From assembly GCA_041552135.1 (NCBI GenBank), contig JBFELL010000009.1, positions 1 through 33,240 of the forward strand: a DNA stretch of 33,240 bases. The letters are read 5' to 3'. Shown piece by piece: positions 15,117 to 23,900 of the stretch. The notes below the pieces were generated by a model. That model ran no database searches. It was not told the DNA's origin and saw only the letters and a program-made list of their open reading frames with translations. The position numbers were made by a program, and so were the translations under genes. This stretch comes from SZUA-186 sp041552135 (GTDB lineage Bacteria; Pseudomonadota; Gammaproteobacteria; UBA9214). Every line of letters starts with the position of its first letter. Position 1 is the stretch's first letter.

Positions 15117-16760
15117 ATGAAAAAAGCCGGTCGACTTAGCGTGACATTGTTCTGCCTGTCGCTGTGGCAGCAGGTGATTGCCAGCCCGGATATCAGTAGC
15201 TATATCCGGGCGCAGATCGACCGTATGCACACCGGTGATTGCGTCGAGCTCGGTGACTGCCCGATTTCATCGACCATCGTGTTGCCGGCGCTCTACGAGA
15301 AATACCGCTATCAGCCGATCTGGAAAAATGCCGACGCTGTCAGCCAGCTTCTGGCAGCGATCGAGGACAGTCATAAAGATGGTCTCGATCCGCAGGACTA
15401 TCACCTCGCCGGCATACGGCGTCTGCAGGCCAGCCTGGCGGACGATAGCGATCCCGCCACACAGGCCGATCTCGACCTCGTCCTGACCGACAGCCTGATC
15501 CGGCTTGGATATCACCTCCTGATCGGCAAGGTCGACCCGGAATCGCTGGACAGTAACTGGAACATGGAACGCACGCTTGAACTGGACCCCATTTTGAAGA
15601 TGTCGACCGCCATCGACTCCGGCGAGGTCATGAAGCTGGTAGCGACTTTCCGACCGCAGGCGGCCATCTATCACGACTTGAAGCAGGCCCTGGCTGACTA
15701 TCGCGGGCTGCAGGCCAATGGTGGCTGGCCAGCTGTGCCGGCGGGTGACACCCTCAAACCGGGCATGAATGATCCGCGCGTCATGGCGATTCGTCGACGG
15801 CTTGCGGTGACGGGCGATATGCCGGCCATGGACCTGGACTCATCCGCGTTCGATGATACGGTCGAAACGGGGGTGAAGCATTTCCAGCAGCGGCATGGTC
15901 TGGCCATGGACGGGGTTGTCGGCAAGGGGACACTGGCCGAGCTGAACGTCCCGGTGCAGGCACGTATCGACCAGCTGCGTGTCAACCTCGAACGGGCGCG
16001 CTGGGTGCTGCATGACCTGCCGGAGGATTTTGTCCTGACGGACATTGCCGGTTTCCGGGTCAGCTATTTTCGCGGTGGCCAGCGGGTCTGGGTAACGCGG
16101 GCCCAGGTCGGCAAGGCCTACAGGAAGACTCCCGTATTTCGTGACCGGATCCGTTACATCGAGTTCAATCCGACCTGGACGGTGCCGCCGACCATTCTGA
16201 CGCAGGACATCCTGCCCAGGGTAAAGCAGGACCGCGGTTACCTTGAGGAAAAGAACCTGCGGGTGATCGACCGCGACGGGAAGGCCGTCGATGCAACAAC
16301 CATCGACTGGTCAAGGTACCCGGCCGCGGGATTTCCTTACCTGCTGCGACAGGACCCGGGGCCGAAAAACGCCCTGGGGCGGGTCAAGTTCATGTTCCCC
16401 AACAAGCACGCCGTCTACCTGCACGACACCCCCCACCGTTCCGGATTCGACCGGGCCCGGCGCGCCTTCAGTTCCGGCTGTATCCGCGTCGAGGACCCGT
16501 TCGCCTTCGCCGGGCTGCTACTGGATGACAGGCCGGAGTGGGACCAGGCAAGGATCGAGCAGGTGATCGAGTCCCGCAAGACAACCCGGGTCAACCTGAC
16601 GGAGCCACTGACGGTGCTGCTGCTCTACTGGACAGCCCAGGTCGATGCTGATAAACAGGTGACCTTCAGGGACGACATCTATGATCGCGATGCCGGGGTC
16701 CTGTCGGCCCTGAATGGACGGTTCGGGTTCCGGGACCGACCGATTATCAGGCAACCCTGA
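15117..16760 (+). CDS. YcbB/LdtD-type L,D-transpeptidase
   Basis: A 547-residue periplasmic enzyme with signal peptide about 1-23. An N-terminal scaffold domain (LYEKYRYQPIWKNADAVSQLLAAIEDSHKDGLDPQDYH) is of the YcbB type. A peptidoglycan-binding domain follows near residues 220-283 (DPRVMAIRRRLAVTGD to FQQRHGLAMDGVVGKGTLAELN). The YkuD catalytic domain contains LHDTPH (His436, His440) and SSGCIRVEDP with nucleophile Cys455. All catalytic elements are present. It would form 3-3 cross-links in peptidoglycan or attach other molecules to it. GAGG (15108-15111) lies five bases before the ATG. The upstream REP-like palindrome lies within its leader and may affect transcript structure. Confidence 0.92.
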   Translation: MKKAGRLSVTLFCLSLWQQVIASPDISSYIRAQIDRMHTGDCVELGDCPISSTIVLPALYEKYRYQPIWKNADAVSQLLAAIEDSHKDGLDPQDYHLAGIRRLQASLADDSDPATQADLDLVLTDSLIRLGYHLLIGKVDPESLDSNWNMERTLELDPILKMSTAIDSGEVMKLVATFRPQAAIYHDLKQALADYRGLQANGGWPAVPAGDTLKPGMNDPRVMAIRRRLAVTGDMPAMDLDSSAFDDTVETGVKHFQQRHGLAMDGVVGKGTLAELNVPVQARIDQLRVNLERARWVLHDLPEDFVLTDIAGFRVSYFRGGQRVWVTRAQVGKAYRKTPVFRDRIRYIEFNPTWTVPPTILTQDILPRVKQDRGYLEEKNLRVIDRDGKAVDATTIDWSRYPAAGFPYLLRQDPGPKNALGRVKFMFPNKHAVYLHDTPHRSGFDRARRAFSSGCIRVEDPFAFAGLLLDDRPEWDQARIEQVIESRKTTRVNLTEPLTVLLLYWTAQVDADKQVTFRDDIYDRDAGVLSALNGRFGFRDRPIIRQP

Positions 16761-17143
16761 TCAGGTGTCACCGGATACCGCGGCAGCGTATCCGGCTGTC
16801 TTGCCGGAGGATCCAGACAGTACGTACCTCCGTATCAGTTTCCCGGGCATGGTTCCTGGCATGCGAAATATCGTATGTCATTGCGGTCCCGTGCTCTCGT
16901 TGCTGTCCTTTCCCAGAAAAGGTGAATCGAGCTGATTCGCGGAGAGACAGGGGCAGGCAAGAACCGGAAACCGCTGCCTTTTCAAATCCAGAGGGTGTCG
17001 ACACATCCTGGCCGGGAATCACTGTTGAATCGTGTTCCCCGCAATCACATGCATGCCTTTTGTCGCAAACTCAAACGCGACGTCGCCTTGAACATCTGGC
17101 AAACTATCCCCCACGGGAAGAGCTCAAACAGGAGGGCAAGCAC
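16761..17143. other. Intergenic region with one terminator-like hairpin
   Basis: A 383-base gap between two plus-strand genes. I see the hairpin at 16771-16795, a short GAATC/GATTC inverted repeat (16923-16937) and a good ribosome binding site at its end, but no convincing promoter boxes and no small gene. The promoter of the downstream secreted-protein gene should lie here. Confidence 0.5.
16771..16795 (+). terminator. Terminator-like hairpin after the L,D-transpeptidase
   Basis: A perfect 8-bp stem, CCGGATAC (16771-16778) and GTATCCGG (16788-16795), with a 9-base loop, ten bases after the stop codon. No T tract follows. Confidence 0.4.
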
Positions 17144-17944
17144 ATGGTTTCAAGATCTGTCATCAGCTTTGTCGCAGCGACCGCGATCATGCTGTCGTCC
17201 CTGCCGGCGCACGCGGATGCGACGCTGGTCGTGCAGGGGTCGGACGGGCTGCAGTCGATGATTCAGCTGAGAAACGGCAAGGGGAAAATGAGCGCGACCG
17301 GTATGGATGAATACGTCATCTATGATGCCGGTGCCGGAACTGTCATTTACGTCGAACCGCAACAGCGGCGTTATACGCAGGTGAACGGAGAAATTCTCGA
17401 AACCAGTGTGCAGACGGCGGCGAACCTGCAGCAGGCCGTCGAGCCCTACATGGCGCGCATGCTGGCGGACATGTCACCTGCGCAGCGCAGAATGATCGAG
17501 CAACGGATGGGGACGGCGCTGGGTCCGCCGGCCGCGGGACGCAAGCCGGCGACCGGCATAAAGACCGTTGCCAGGGGCAGCCACACCGTCGCCGGATTGC
17601 GCTGCAAGGCCAGCGGTATCGTGAAGAACGGTCGTCCCGCCGCGGAAGTCTGCATGGCAACCGCAGCCAGCGGCAAGCTGTCAAAGCAGGACTTTGCAAC
17701 GCTGGAATCCATTGTGACGTTTTCGCGTAGCATGGCATCCGGCGCGAAAGGCATGCTCGGTGATCTCGCCGGGCAGCTCGAGTTCCTCTCAACGAATATC
17801 GATGGTGTGCCGGTCGCCGTGCGCGACCTTGAAAATGACAGGCGCTACCAGGTCACGGCAGTCTCGAATACCGCGCTGTCCGATGCGCTGTTCAATGGCT
17901 ATGACCAGTTCGAAAGGCGCGAAATGCCGACCCTGCTGCGCTAG
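17144..17944 (+). CDS. Secreted protein of unknown function (DUF4412-like at best)
   Basis: A 266-residue protein with signal peptide MVSRSVISFVAATAIMLSSLPAHADA. The mature part starts with beta-rich sequence (TLVVQGSDGLQSMIQLRNGKGKMSATGMDEYVIYDAGAGTVIYVEPQQRRYTQV), reminiscent of periplasmic proteins that report a bound or structural state, such as DUF4412-type proteins. A helical Met/Gln-rich stretch (PYMARMLADMSPAQRRMIEQRMG) and a domain with two cysteines (LRCKASG, AEVCMAT) follow. I do not recognise a function. The ATG at 17144 follows CAGGAGGG at good spacing and starts the signal peptide; in-frame sequence upstream has no such features. The REP-like doublet lies just past the stop. Confidence 0.75.
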   Translation: MVSRSVISFVAATAIMLSSLPAHADATLVVQGSDGLQSMIQLRNGKGKMSATGMDEYVIYDAGAGTVIYVEPQQRRYTQVNGEILETSVQTAANLQQAVEPYMARMLADMSPAQRRMIEQRMGTALGPPAAGRKPATGIKTVARGSHTVAGLRCKASGIVKNGRPAAEVCMATAASGKLSKQDFATLESIVTFSRSMASGAKGMLGDLAGQLEFLSTNIDGVPVAVRDLENDRRYQVTAVSNTALSDALFNGYDQFERREMPTLLR

Positions 17945-17962
17945 CGGCAGTATTCACAAACC

Positions 17963-18030
17963 GGGGGCAGAACCGGATTCTGTCCCCGTTTACCCATCTC
18001 CAGGCGGGGACAGAATTCAATTCTGCCCCC
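17963..18030. repeat. REP-like inverted doublet with GGGGACAGAA core
   Basis: Two hairpins face each other. The first pairs GGGGGCAGAA (17963-17972) with TTCTGTCCCC (17978-17987), with one G-T pair. The second pairs GGGGACAGAATT (18006-18017) with AATTCTGCCCCC (18019-18030), with one mismatch. The segment 17963-17988 is also the reverse complement of 18005-18030 apart from three positions, so the whole is a palindrome of palindromes, like paired REP elements. It shares the GGGGACAGA core with the element at 14999-15089 and sits between two convergent genes, where it could also act as a terminator. Confidence 0.7.
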
Positions 18031-18047
18031 TTTCACCCGTTACATGG

Positions 18048-19388
18048 CTATTTCAGCGGCACGCTGTAGTTGACGATGAGCCGGTAATCCTGGCTGTCCT
18101 CGCCAGCGCTGCCATCCTGGTCGACGAGCGCAGTGCGGGCGCGGATCCACAGGCCCTCCAGCGCGTCACTGAAGCGGTAATCCACCGTCAGGTCCAGTTC
18201 CTGCTGGTCCGGCGTGGCCTTGCTGCCGCTGTCCGGCGTGTCGCCGCTGGCGTAGTTGACGAAGGCACTCAGCCCGGCCAGGCCCAGGCGCGAGAAATCG
18301 TAGGACAGGCCGACCAGCCAGGCATCCTCCCCGGCGCGGTCAAAGTCCTTGTTGACCAGTGACAGGTAGCCCGGGTAACCGCCCCAGGGTGAGCGGATGC
18401 GGCTGTCATTGTCAATTGAACTGAACGCCAGGCTCAGGATGGCATGGCGGTAACTGATGGCGAATTTACCGCCGATTGCACTGGTTTCGAAATCACCGAT
18501 ACGCTCCTCGCCGACGGCGCGCTGGTCTGTGTATTGCGCTGATAGCCGCAGGGCGAGGTTTTCAGTCAGGGCCCAGGCCACGTTACCCTCGGTATAGAAG
18601 ATGTTCATCACGTCCCAGCCGTGGTAGTTGATCGCGCCGAGGTCGATCCTGTCGCCGAAACTGTAGCGTGCACCAAGGGTCGATATGCCCTTGTCGGCAT
18701 CTGTCGCACCGGCGGCTTCTGACATGGAGATGAAACCGGTTTCGTTGCGTCGCTTCATCTGGCGGATGTGGCCTCCGACGTAGTTAAAGCGGGGGTCGTC
18801 ATTGTCGAACAGCAGGTAGGCCTCGAAGGTGTTCGGTGCCATGCGGTTGTCCTGCCGGTTGACGTAGGGCAGGTTGATGTCCTGTCGATACACCCGCAGC
18901 ATGACCTGTTTCGTGACGCGAGCCGTGAGGTAGCTCTTGCCCAGCACCGTGAAGCTGTTCTGGTCCCGCTTGAGCAGCAGGGTGCCGTCCTTGTCGTCGG
19001 GGCCGTAGAGTTTCTGCGAGGTGTGCAGGGCGGCGCCAAGCCTCAGCCGGTCGCGCAGCCAGCCGGTCCCGTATTCGAGCGACCCGCCAAGGGCCCATGC
19101 CTGGCTGTCGGCGGCATCATCGCGCTGTCTGTCAAAATAGTAGCTGCGGGGTTTCAACAGCAGGCTGGCATCCCGCCAGAGGAAATTCCGTATCCGGGTG
19201 ATGCGGCGCTCGGGGCCGGGGATTTCCTCTTCCACCGGTGCCATTGTCCCGAAACTGCCTTCCACCACGAGTACCGATTTCTCGACAGGTTGTTCAGAGG
19301 ACAGGTAGTCAGGGTTCGAGGCCCTTGCTGTGAAGCTGACCGCCAGCAGGGCGATGATCCCGGTAGAGGCAATGGCGGATGTGTGCAT
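18048..19388 (-). CDS. OprD-family outer membrane porin
   Basis: A 446-residue protein with signal peptide MHTSAIASTGIIALLAVSFTARA. The mature sequence shows the OprD layout: RNFLWRDASLLLKPRSYYFDRQRDD, then ALGGSLEYGTGWLRDRLRLGAALHTSQKLYGPDDKDGTLLL, followed by regularly spaced amphipathic strands and a C-terminal strand (YRLIVNYSVPLK). OprD-family channels in Pseudomonas take up basic amino acids, aromatic acids and other small solutes; the specificity here is unknown. It ends in a Lys rather than the usual aromatic residue, although Tyr and Val alternate just before. It is divergent from the HD-CBS gene and convergent with the secreted protein gene. Confidence 0.82.
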   Translation of the reverse strand: MHTSAIASTGIIALLAVSFTARASNPDYLSSEQPVEKSVLVVEGSFGTMAPVEEEIPGPERRITRIRNFLWRDASLLLKPRSYYFDRQRDDAADSQAWALGGSLEYGTGWLRDRLRLGAALHTSQKLYGPDDKDGTLLLKRDQNSFTVLGKSYLTARVTKQVMLRVYRQDINLPYVNRQDNRMAPNTFEAYLLFDNDDPRFNYVGGHIRQMKRRNETGFISMSEAAGATDADKGISTLGARYSFGDRIDLGAINYHGWDVMNIFYTEGNVAWALTENLALRLSAQYTDQRAVGEERIGDFETSAIGGKFAISYRHAILSLAFSSIDNDSRIRSPWGGYPGYLSLVNKDFDRAGEDAWLVGLSYDFSRLGLAGLSAFVNYASGDTPDSGSKATPDQQELDLTVDYRFSDALEGLWIRARTALVDQDGSAGEDSQDYRLIVNYSVPLK

Positions 19389-19483
19389 GCACGGAATGAT
19401 AACAAGGGGGGTGTCAGGGGGCAGCAGCGGATGGCCGCGTTAGCGGACTGGATCTGCAGCCGGTCCGGCCAGCTGCTCTGCAG

Positions 19484-19501
19484 GGGGCTGGATACAGCCC
19501 C
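19484..19501. promoter_or_regulatory. GATA-loop hairpin in the divergent oprD-like/HD region
   Basis: A perfect 7-bp stem, GGGGCTG (19484-19490) and CAGCCCC (19495-19501), closes a GATA tetraloop. It lies in the 165-base divergent region shared by the porin and the HD-CBS-HEPN gene. It could be an operator or a leader hairpin of the porin transcript. Confidence 0.3.
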
Positions 19502-19506
19502 GGCCA

Positions 19507-19553
19507 GTAATCTCGGATACAATAGACAACCCGTATTCCTGGGACGAGATTAC
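19507..19553 (+). promoter_or_regulatory. Inverted repeat ending at the start codon of the HD-CBS-HEPN gene
   Basis: GTAATCTCG (19507-19515) and CGAGATTAC (19545-19553) are perfect reverse complements separated by 29 bases; the right arm ends immediately before the ATG at 19554. A TACAAT (-10-like, 19518-19523) lies between the arms, without a good -35 box. The pair could be two half-sites of a repressor operator. If transcription starts upstream of the left arm, it could instead be an RNA stem covering the ribosome entry site. Confidence 0.45.
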
Positions 19554-20891
19554 ATGACCGACCTTGTCAAGCGAGCGAGCGAATACGCCACCCGGGCGCA
19601 CCAGCGCATCGATCACCGGCGCAAGTACAACAGGCAGCCCTACCATGTACACCTCGATGCGGTGGCCAGGATGGTAGCGACGGTCACCGACGACCCGGAG
19701 GTGATTGCCGCCGCCTGGTTGCATGACACGGTCGAGGACACCCCCGCAACGCTCGACGATATCGAGGCGGAGTTCGGCAAGCCGGTTGCCGATCTGGTCG
19801 AGGAACTGACGGATGTCAGCAAGCCCGGTGATGGCAACCGTGCAGTGCGCAAGGAAATCGATCGCAAGCATACCGCGCAGGCCTCGAGCCGCGCGAAGAC
19901 GGTCAAACTCGCCGACCTGATCGACAACTGCAGGGACATCACGAGGCACGACCCGCGCTTTGCGCGCATTTACCTCGTGGAAATGGCGCAGCTGCTGGAT
20001 GTCCTGAAAGACGGTGATGGCAAGCTGCTCAAACAGGCGCGCAAGGTGCACCAGGCCAGCCTCGGGAAACTCGGCATCGAGGCGATGCCGGTGCCGGACA
20101 CGCCGTTGTGGCTGGAAGGTGAGTCGCTGCCCGGTTTTGCCGGACCGCACTTCCGTCGCATGTTTACCGAGCTGTTTACCGCCCGTGACATTGCCGAGCC
20201 GCTGTTGTCCTTCGATGCCGGCCAGTCCTGCGCGGATGCGGCCAGGGTGCTGGACATGCACGGGCAGGATGTCGCCAGTGTGCGGATCAACGGTACCGTG
20301 CAGGGCTATATTCGTCGCTCTGACCTGACACAGACCGAGTGTACCGACCAGATACGTCACTTTACCGTTGACCAGGTGGTGTCGGGAAACACGGCGCTCA
20401 CGGACGTGGTGCACATTCTTACCCGGCATGATTTCTGTTTTGTGTCGCTGCTTGGCGAAGTGACCGGTCTGGTCCGGCGCGACGACATCAACAAGCCGAT
20501 GGTGCGCATGTGGCTGTTCGGTCTGCTGACCATGGTGGAGATGATGCTGGTGCAGCTCATTCAGCAGTACTTCCCGAATGATTCATGGCAGGAGCGGGTA
20601 TCGGAGGCGCGCCTTGCGAAGGCAAGGGCGTTTCAGGCGGAACGCCAGCGCCGCAACCAGCAATGCACACTGATTGAATGTCTGCAATTCTCCGACAAGG
20701 GGCGCATCCTTGCTGGCCATGACCAGGCGATGCAACGGCTGGGTTTCGATTCGATACGCGTGGCCAAGCGCGCCATCAAGGAGCTGGAATCCCTGCGCAA
20801 CAACCTGTCCCACGCCCAGGACATCGTCACGCATGACTGGGCGCAGATAGCCCGGCTGTCGCAGCGCATGGAGGAGATTACGCGGCGATAG
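19554..20891 (+). CDS. HD (MESH1/SpoT-like) - CBS pair - HEPN-like protein
   Basis: A 445-residue cytosolic protein in three parts. Residues 1-180 are an HD hydrolase of the MESH1/SpoT kind: His33 (HLDAVAR), His57-Asp58 and Glu61-Asp62 (HDTVED), and Asp121 with Asn125/Arg127 (KTVKLADLIDNCRD). These are the metal and catalytic positions of (p)ppGpp hydrolases. Residues ~205-313 resemble a CBS pair (LFTARDIAEPLLSFDAGQSCADAARVLD to GLVRRDDIN). Residues ~314-445 are helical and end in LESLRNNLSHAQDIV, where R415-N416-x3-H420 fits the Rx4H motif of HEPN ribonucleases. No synthetase domain is present. The ATG at 19554 gives a complete HD domain; in-frame sequence further upstream overlaps the divergent porin and does not look like protein. 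Catalysis, the CBS ligand and the HEPN target are inferences. Confidence 0.75.
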   Translation: MTDLVKRASEYATRAHQRIDHRRKYNRQPYHVHLDAVARMVATVTDDPEVIAAAWLHDTVEDTPATLDDIEAEFGKPVADLVEELTDVSKPGDGNRAVRKEIDRKHTAQASSRAKTVKLADLIDNCRDITRHDPRFARIYLVEMAQLLDVLKDGDGKLLKQARKVHQASLGKLGIEAMPVPDTPLWLEGESLPGFAGPHFRRMFTELFTARDIAEPLLSFDAGQSCADAARVLDMHGQDVASVRINGTVQGYIRRSDLTQTECTDQIRHFTVDQVVSGNTALTDVVHILTRHDFCFVSLLGEVTGLVRRDDINKPMVRMWLFGLLTMVEMMLVQLIQQYFPNDSWQERVSEARLAKARAFQAERQRRNQQCTLIECLQFSDKGRILAGHDQAMQRLGFDSIRVAKRAIKELESLRNNLSHAQDIVTHDWAQIARLSQRMEEITRR

Positions 20892-20996
20892 TTGCGCATA
20901 CGCGTTGACGACTGGCGTGCCAGGAAAGAAACAGCCGGCCCGGGGAATAATCCGCGCCATTGCTCTTGATACTTGTCAAGTAGATACCTTAACTAT

Positions 20997-23900
20997 ATGA
21001 ATGAAAACACAATTAATATCAGCATGCTTGCCTGGATGAAGCGCCTGCTGCTGCTCCTGCTGGGCCTGGTGCTTGGTATTGCTGTGCTCATCGGCGGGGC
21101 GCTGGTCTATCTCGACGACGAGGACTACCGCCGGCTGCTCATTCGGGAAGCCGACCGTTTCCTTGATGCACGCCTGGAAATCAACGGACCGTTCTCCCTC
21201 ACACTGGGGAGGGATCTGTTGCTGATTGCCGGCGATGTCAGGCTGAGCGCCAATGACGGCAGTTACACCTTCGAGGCGGGTGAGATCGACCTGAGCCAGC
21301 GGCTGGGCTCCTGGCTGATGACGGGGACCCTCTGGATCAACCACCTCGTTCTATCGGATGGACAGTTGTACCTGAGGCCGGGGGAGGCGCGTGAGGTGCG
21401 ACCGGAAGACTGGCGACTGCCGCCGGTGATCATCCAGCAAGCCCGGCTGGAGAATCTGCATGCCGTCTACGGGGAACGCGAGGACGACGAAAGGCTGGAG
21501 ATTTCCGTGTTGCACCTGGAGGTTGACGACATCAATGACAGCGGGCCAGTCGGCATTCGCGGCGAGGGGCTTGTCAATACACAGCAAGTAGAGATCGGGG
21601 GCAGCCTGGACCCCGTCGCGGAGCTGGCCGATACCTCGCAGCCGTATTCCGTCGAGCTGAACCTCGTTGCCGGCAATCTCGAATTGCATTTGGCCGGCAG
21701 TATCCGGGATCCGGTGCGTGGCAGGGGGATGGACCTGCAGTTGGCCATCGAGGATGAGTCAGTCTCCGATACCCTGAAACTGTTTGACCGGACAACGCCG
21801 GAGATCGGCGCATTGACCGCCAGGTGCCGCATTTCCGGTGATTACGCCTCGCCATCCCTGCATGACATCGCTATACAGCTGTTGCGTGGCAAGGCGGTTG
21901 ACCTACGGGTGCAGGGCGGGGTTATGGACCTCATGACGGGACAGGGGCTTGACCTGCACATAGAGGGGCGTTCCAGTGACCCACAGGTTCTGTCATGGCA
22001 GCTGTTCGAGAGGCAGGACCAGGTCGAATCGCTCAGCCTGACAGGTCGGGTAGTGGAGGAAAACGGCCGTTTCCTGCTCAGGGACGTCGATGCCAGGGCC
22101 AGGTCCCGACCGGGTCTGGAAACACACCTGAGCGGTAATACCCGGCTGCCCACACGCAAGGAGCCGCGGCCGGCTGACGGTGAAGCGCTTTCCTTCAAAC
22201 TGACGTCACCCAGCATCGCGGCACTGAACCTGCCGGAGTTCGGCAAGCTGCCGGAACTCGCTCGTGTGACCGGCTCGGCCTCGTATCGGCCGTACTGGGA
22301 CGGTGCGGGATTTTTCGATATGCGGCTGGAAGCCGGTACAAAAGATCAGGTCCACGCCAGTGCGACCGGTTCACTCGGCTTTATCCCCTACGCGTACAAT
22401 ACCGGGCTGTCGGGAATCGACCTTGTCGTAAATCTCAGCGCGGCAGACAGCACCACACTCGGGGAGGCTATCGGCTACGAGTTGCCGAAACTGGGTGCCG
22501 TGCGCCTCGGCATGCAGGTGAGCGGTGCTACCAATAACCTCCTGGTTGACGGCATCAGTCTGGAAACAGGGCCTGCCGACCAGCCGGTCATGCGCGCCAG
22601 TGGCAGTCTCCGGACACAGCTCAGGAAGCACACCAGCACCATGGCGCTTACCTTTGACGCCGCGGTTGCGGATATCGTCGCGGCCTTCAGGGAGGTGCCG
22701 AGCGGTTATCTCGGTCGCATCGGGGGCAGTGTCGAACTGTCGGATGTTGACGGCAGCTGGGGGCTGGACCGGTTCGATGTTGCCTCGAGCCAGACCGATC
22801 TCTACACGCTGAAATTCTCGGGGGCACTCGAGGATGTCGTCAAGCGCGACCGTGCCGAAATCACCATAACGGCGGAGATCCCCGATCCGGCTGCCTTTGG
22901 CCGGGCGGCCGACATCAAACTCGCCGGCATTTCCCCCTATCGCCTTGATGGCGTGCTCTCGTTCAAGGACACCCGGCTGCGCTACCGTGGCAGCACCTCG
23001 GTCGGGCGCAGCCACTCGCAAACCAACCTGACAGGCAGCATGACAGACGGCCGGGCCGGCCTGAAAGGCGAACTGGTCATTCCGGTGCTGTACCTGGATG
23101 ATTTTGGCATACCGCCGGAGCCCGAGGACGCCAGCCAGGCGCAAGAGCGAATCCAGGCTGCCGGTCGCCCCCGGAAGCGAAAGGCGCATGCCTTCAGCCG
23201 CGAGCCGATCCGGCTTGACGTGCTGGGGCTGATGGACCTCGATATCGGTATCACGGTTGACGACATCGACAGTGGCGGCAAGTCCGCCGCCGAGAAGGTC
23301 AAGGGCAGGGTTGTGTTGAAGGACAGCGTGCTGCATATCGCGCCGTTGCGCCTGGTCGCCAAGGGCGGGCCGACTGACCTTGATCTGAAAATCGATGTGC
23401 GCGATGTTCCCGCTGTGGCGCTGAAAATGTCAGCCGACGACCAGTTGCTGGGTCCGTGGCTGGCACAGGTGCAGGGCACGGTACCCGTGGAGGGCTTTGC
23501 CAACTATCATATCGATCTGGCGGCAAGCGGTGGCTCGCCGCATGAACTGGCCTCCAGCCTCAACGGTAATGTCAGCCTGGCATTCGAGAATACGAAAATC
23601 CCGAGACGCTATGTCGAGTATCTTAGCGTGGATGTGTTTGGCTGGGCGATGGGCAAATTCAATGGCGAGGAACGTTACGCCAACCTGGATTGTGTGCTGG
23701 CGGATTTCGATATCAGGGATGGTGTGCTCAGCAGCACCCTGCTGGCGGCAGATGGCCCGCGCCTGGCGATGGAGGGGGAGCTGACGCTTGACCTCGGCGC
23801 CGAGACGATCGATGCGGTCTTCCTGCCCAGGCAAAAGCGGAAACTGTTTGCCAGTGTGTCACCGGTCAGGTTGACCGGCGATATGCGGGACCCCGATGTG

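Noticed and set aside
18768..19553. An in-frame 5' extension of the HD-CBS-HEPN gene back over the porin gene
   Set aside because: The extension lies opposite the OprD-like coding region and has no domain; the HD domain is complete from the ATG at 19554.
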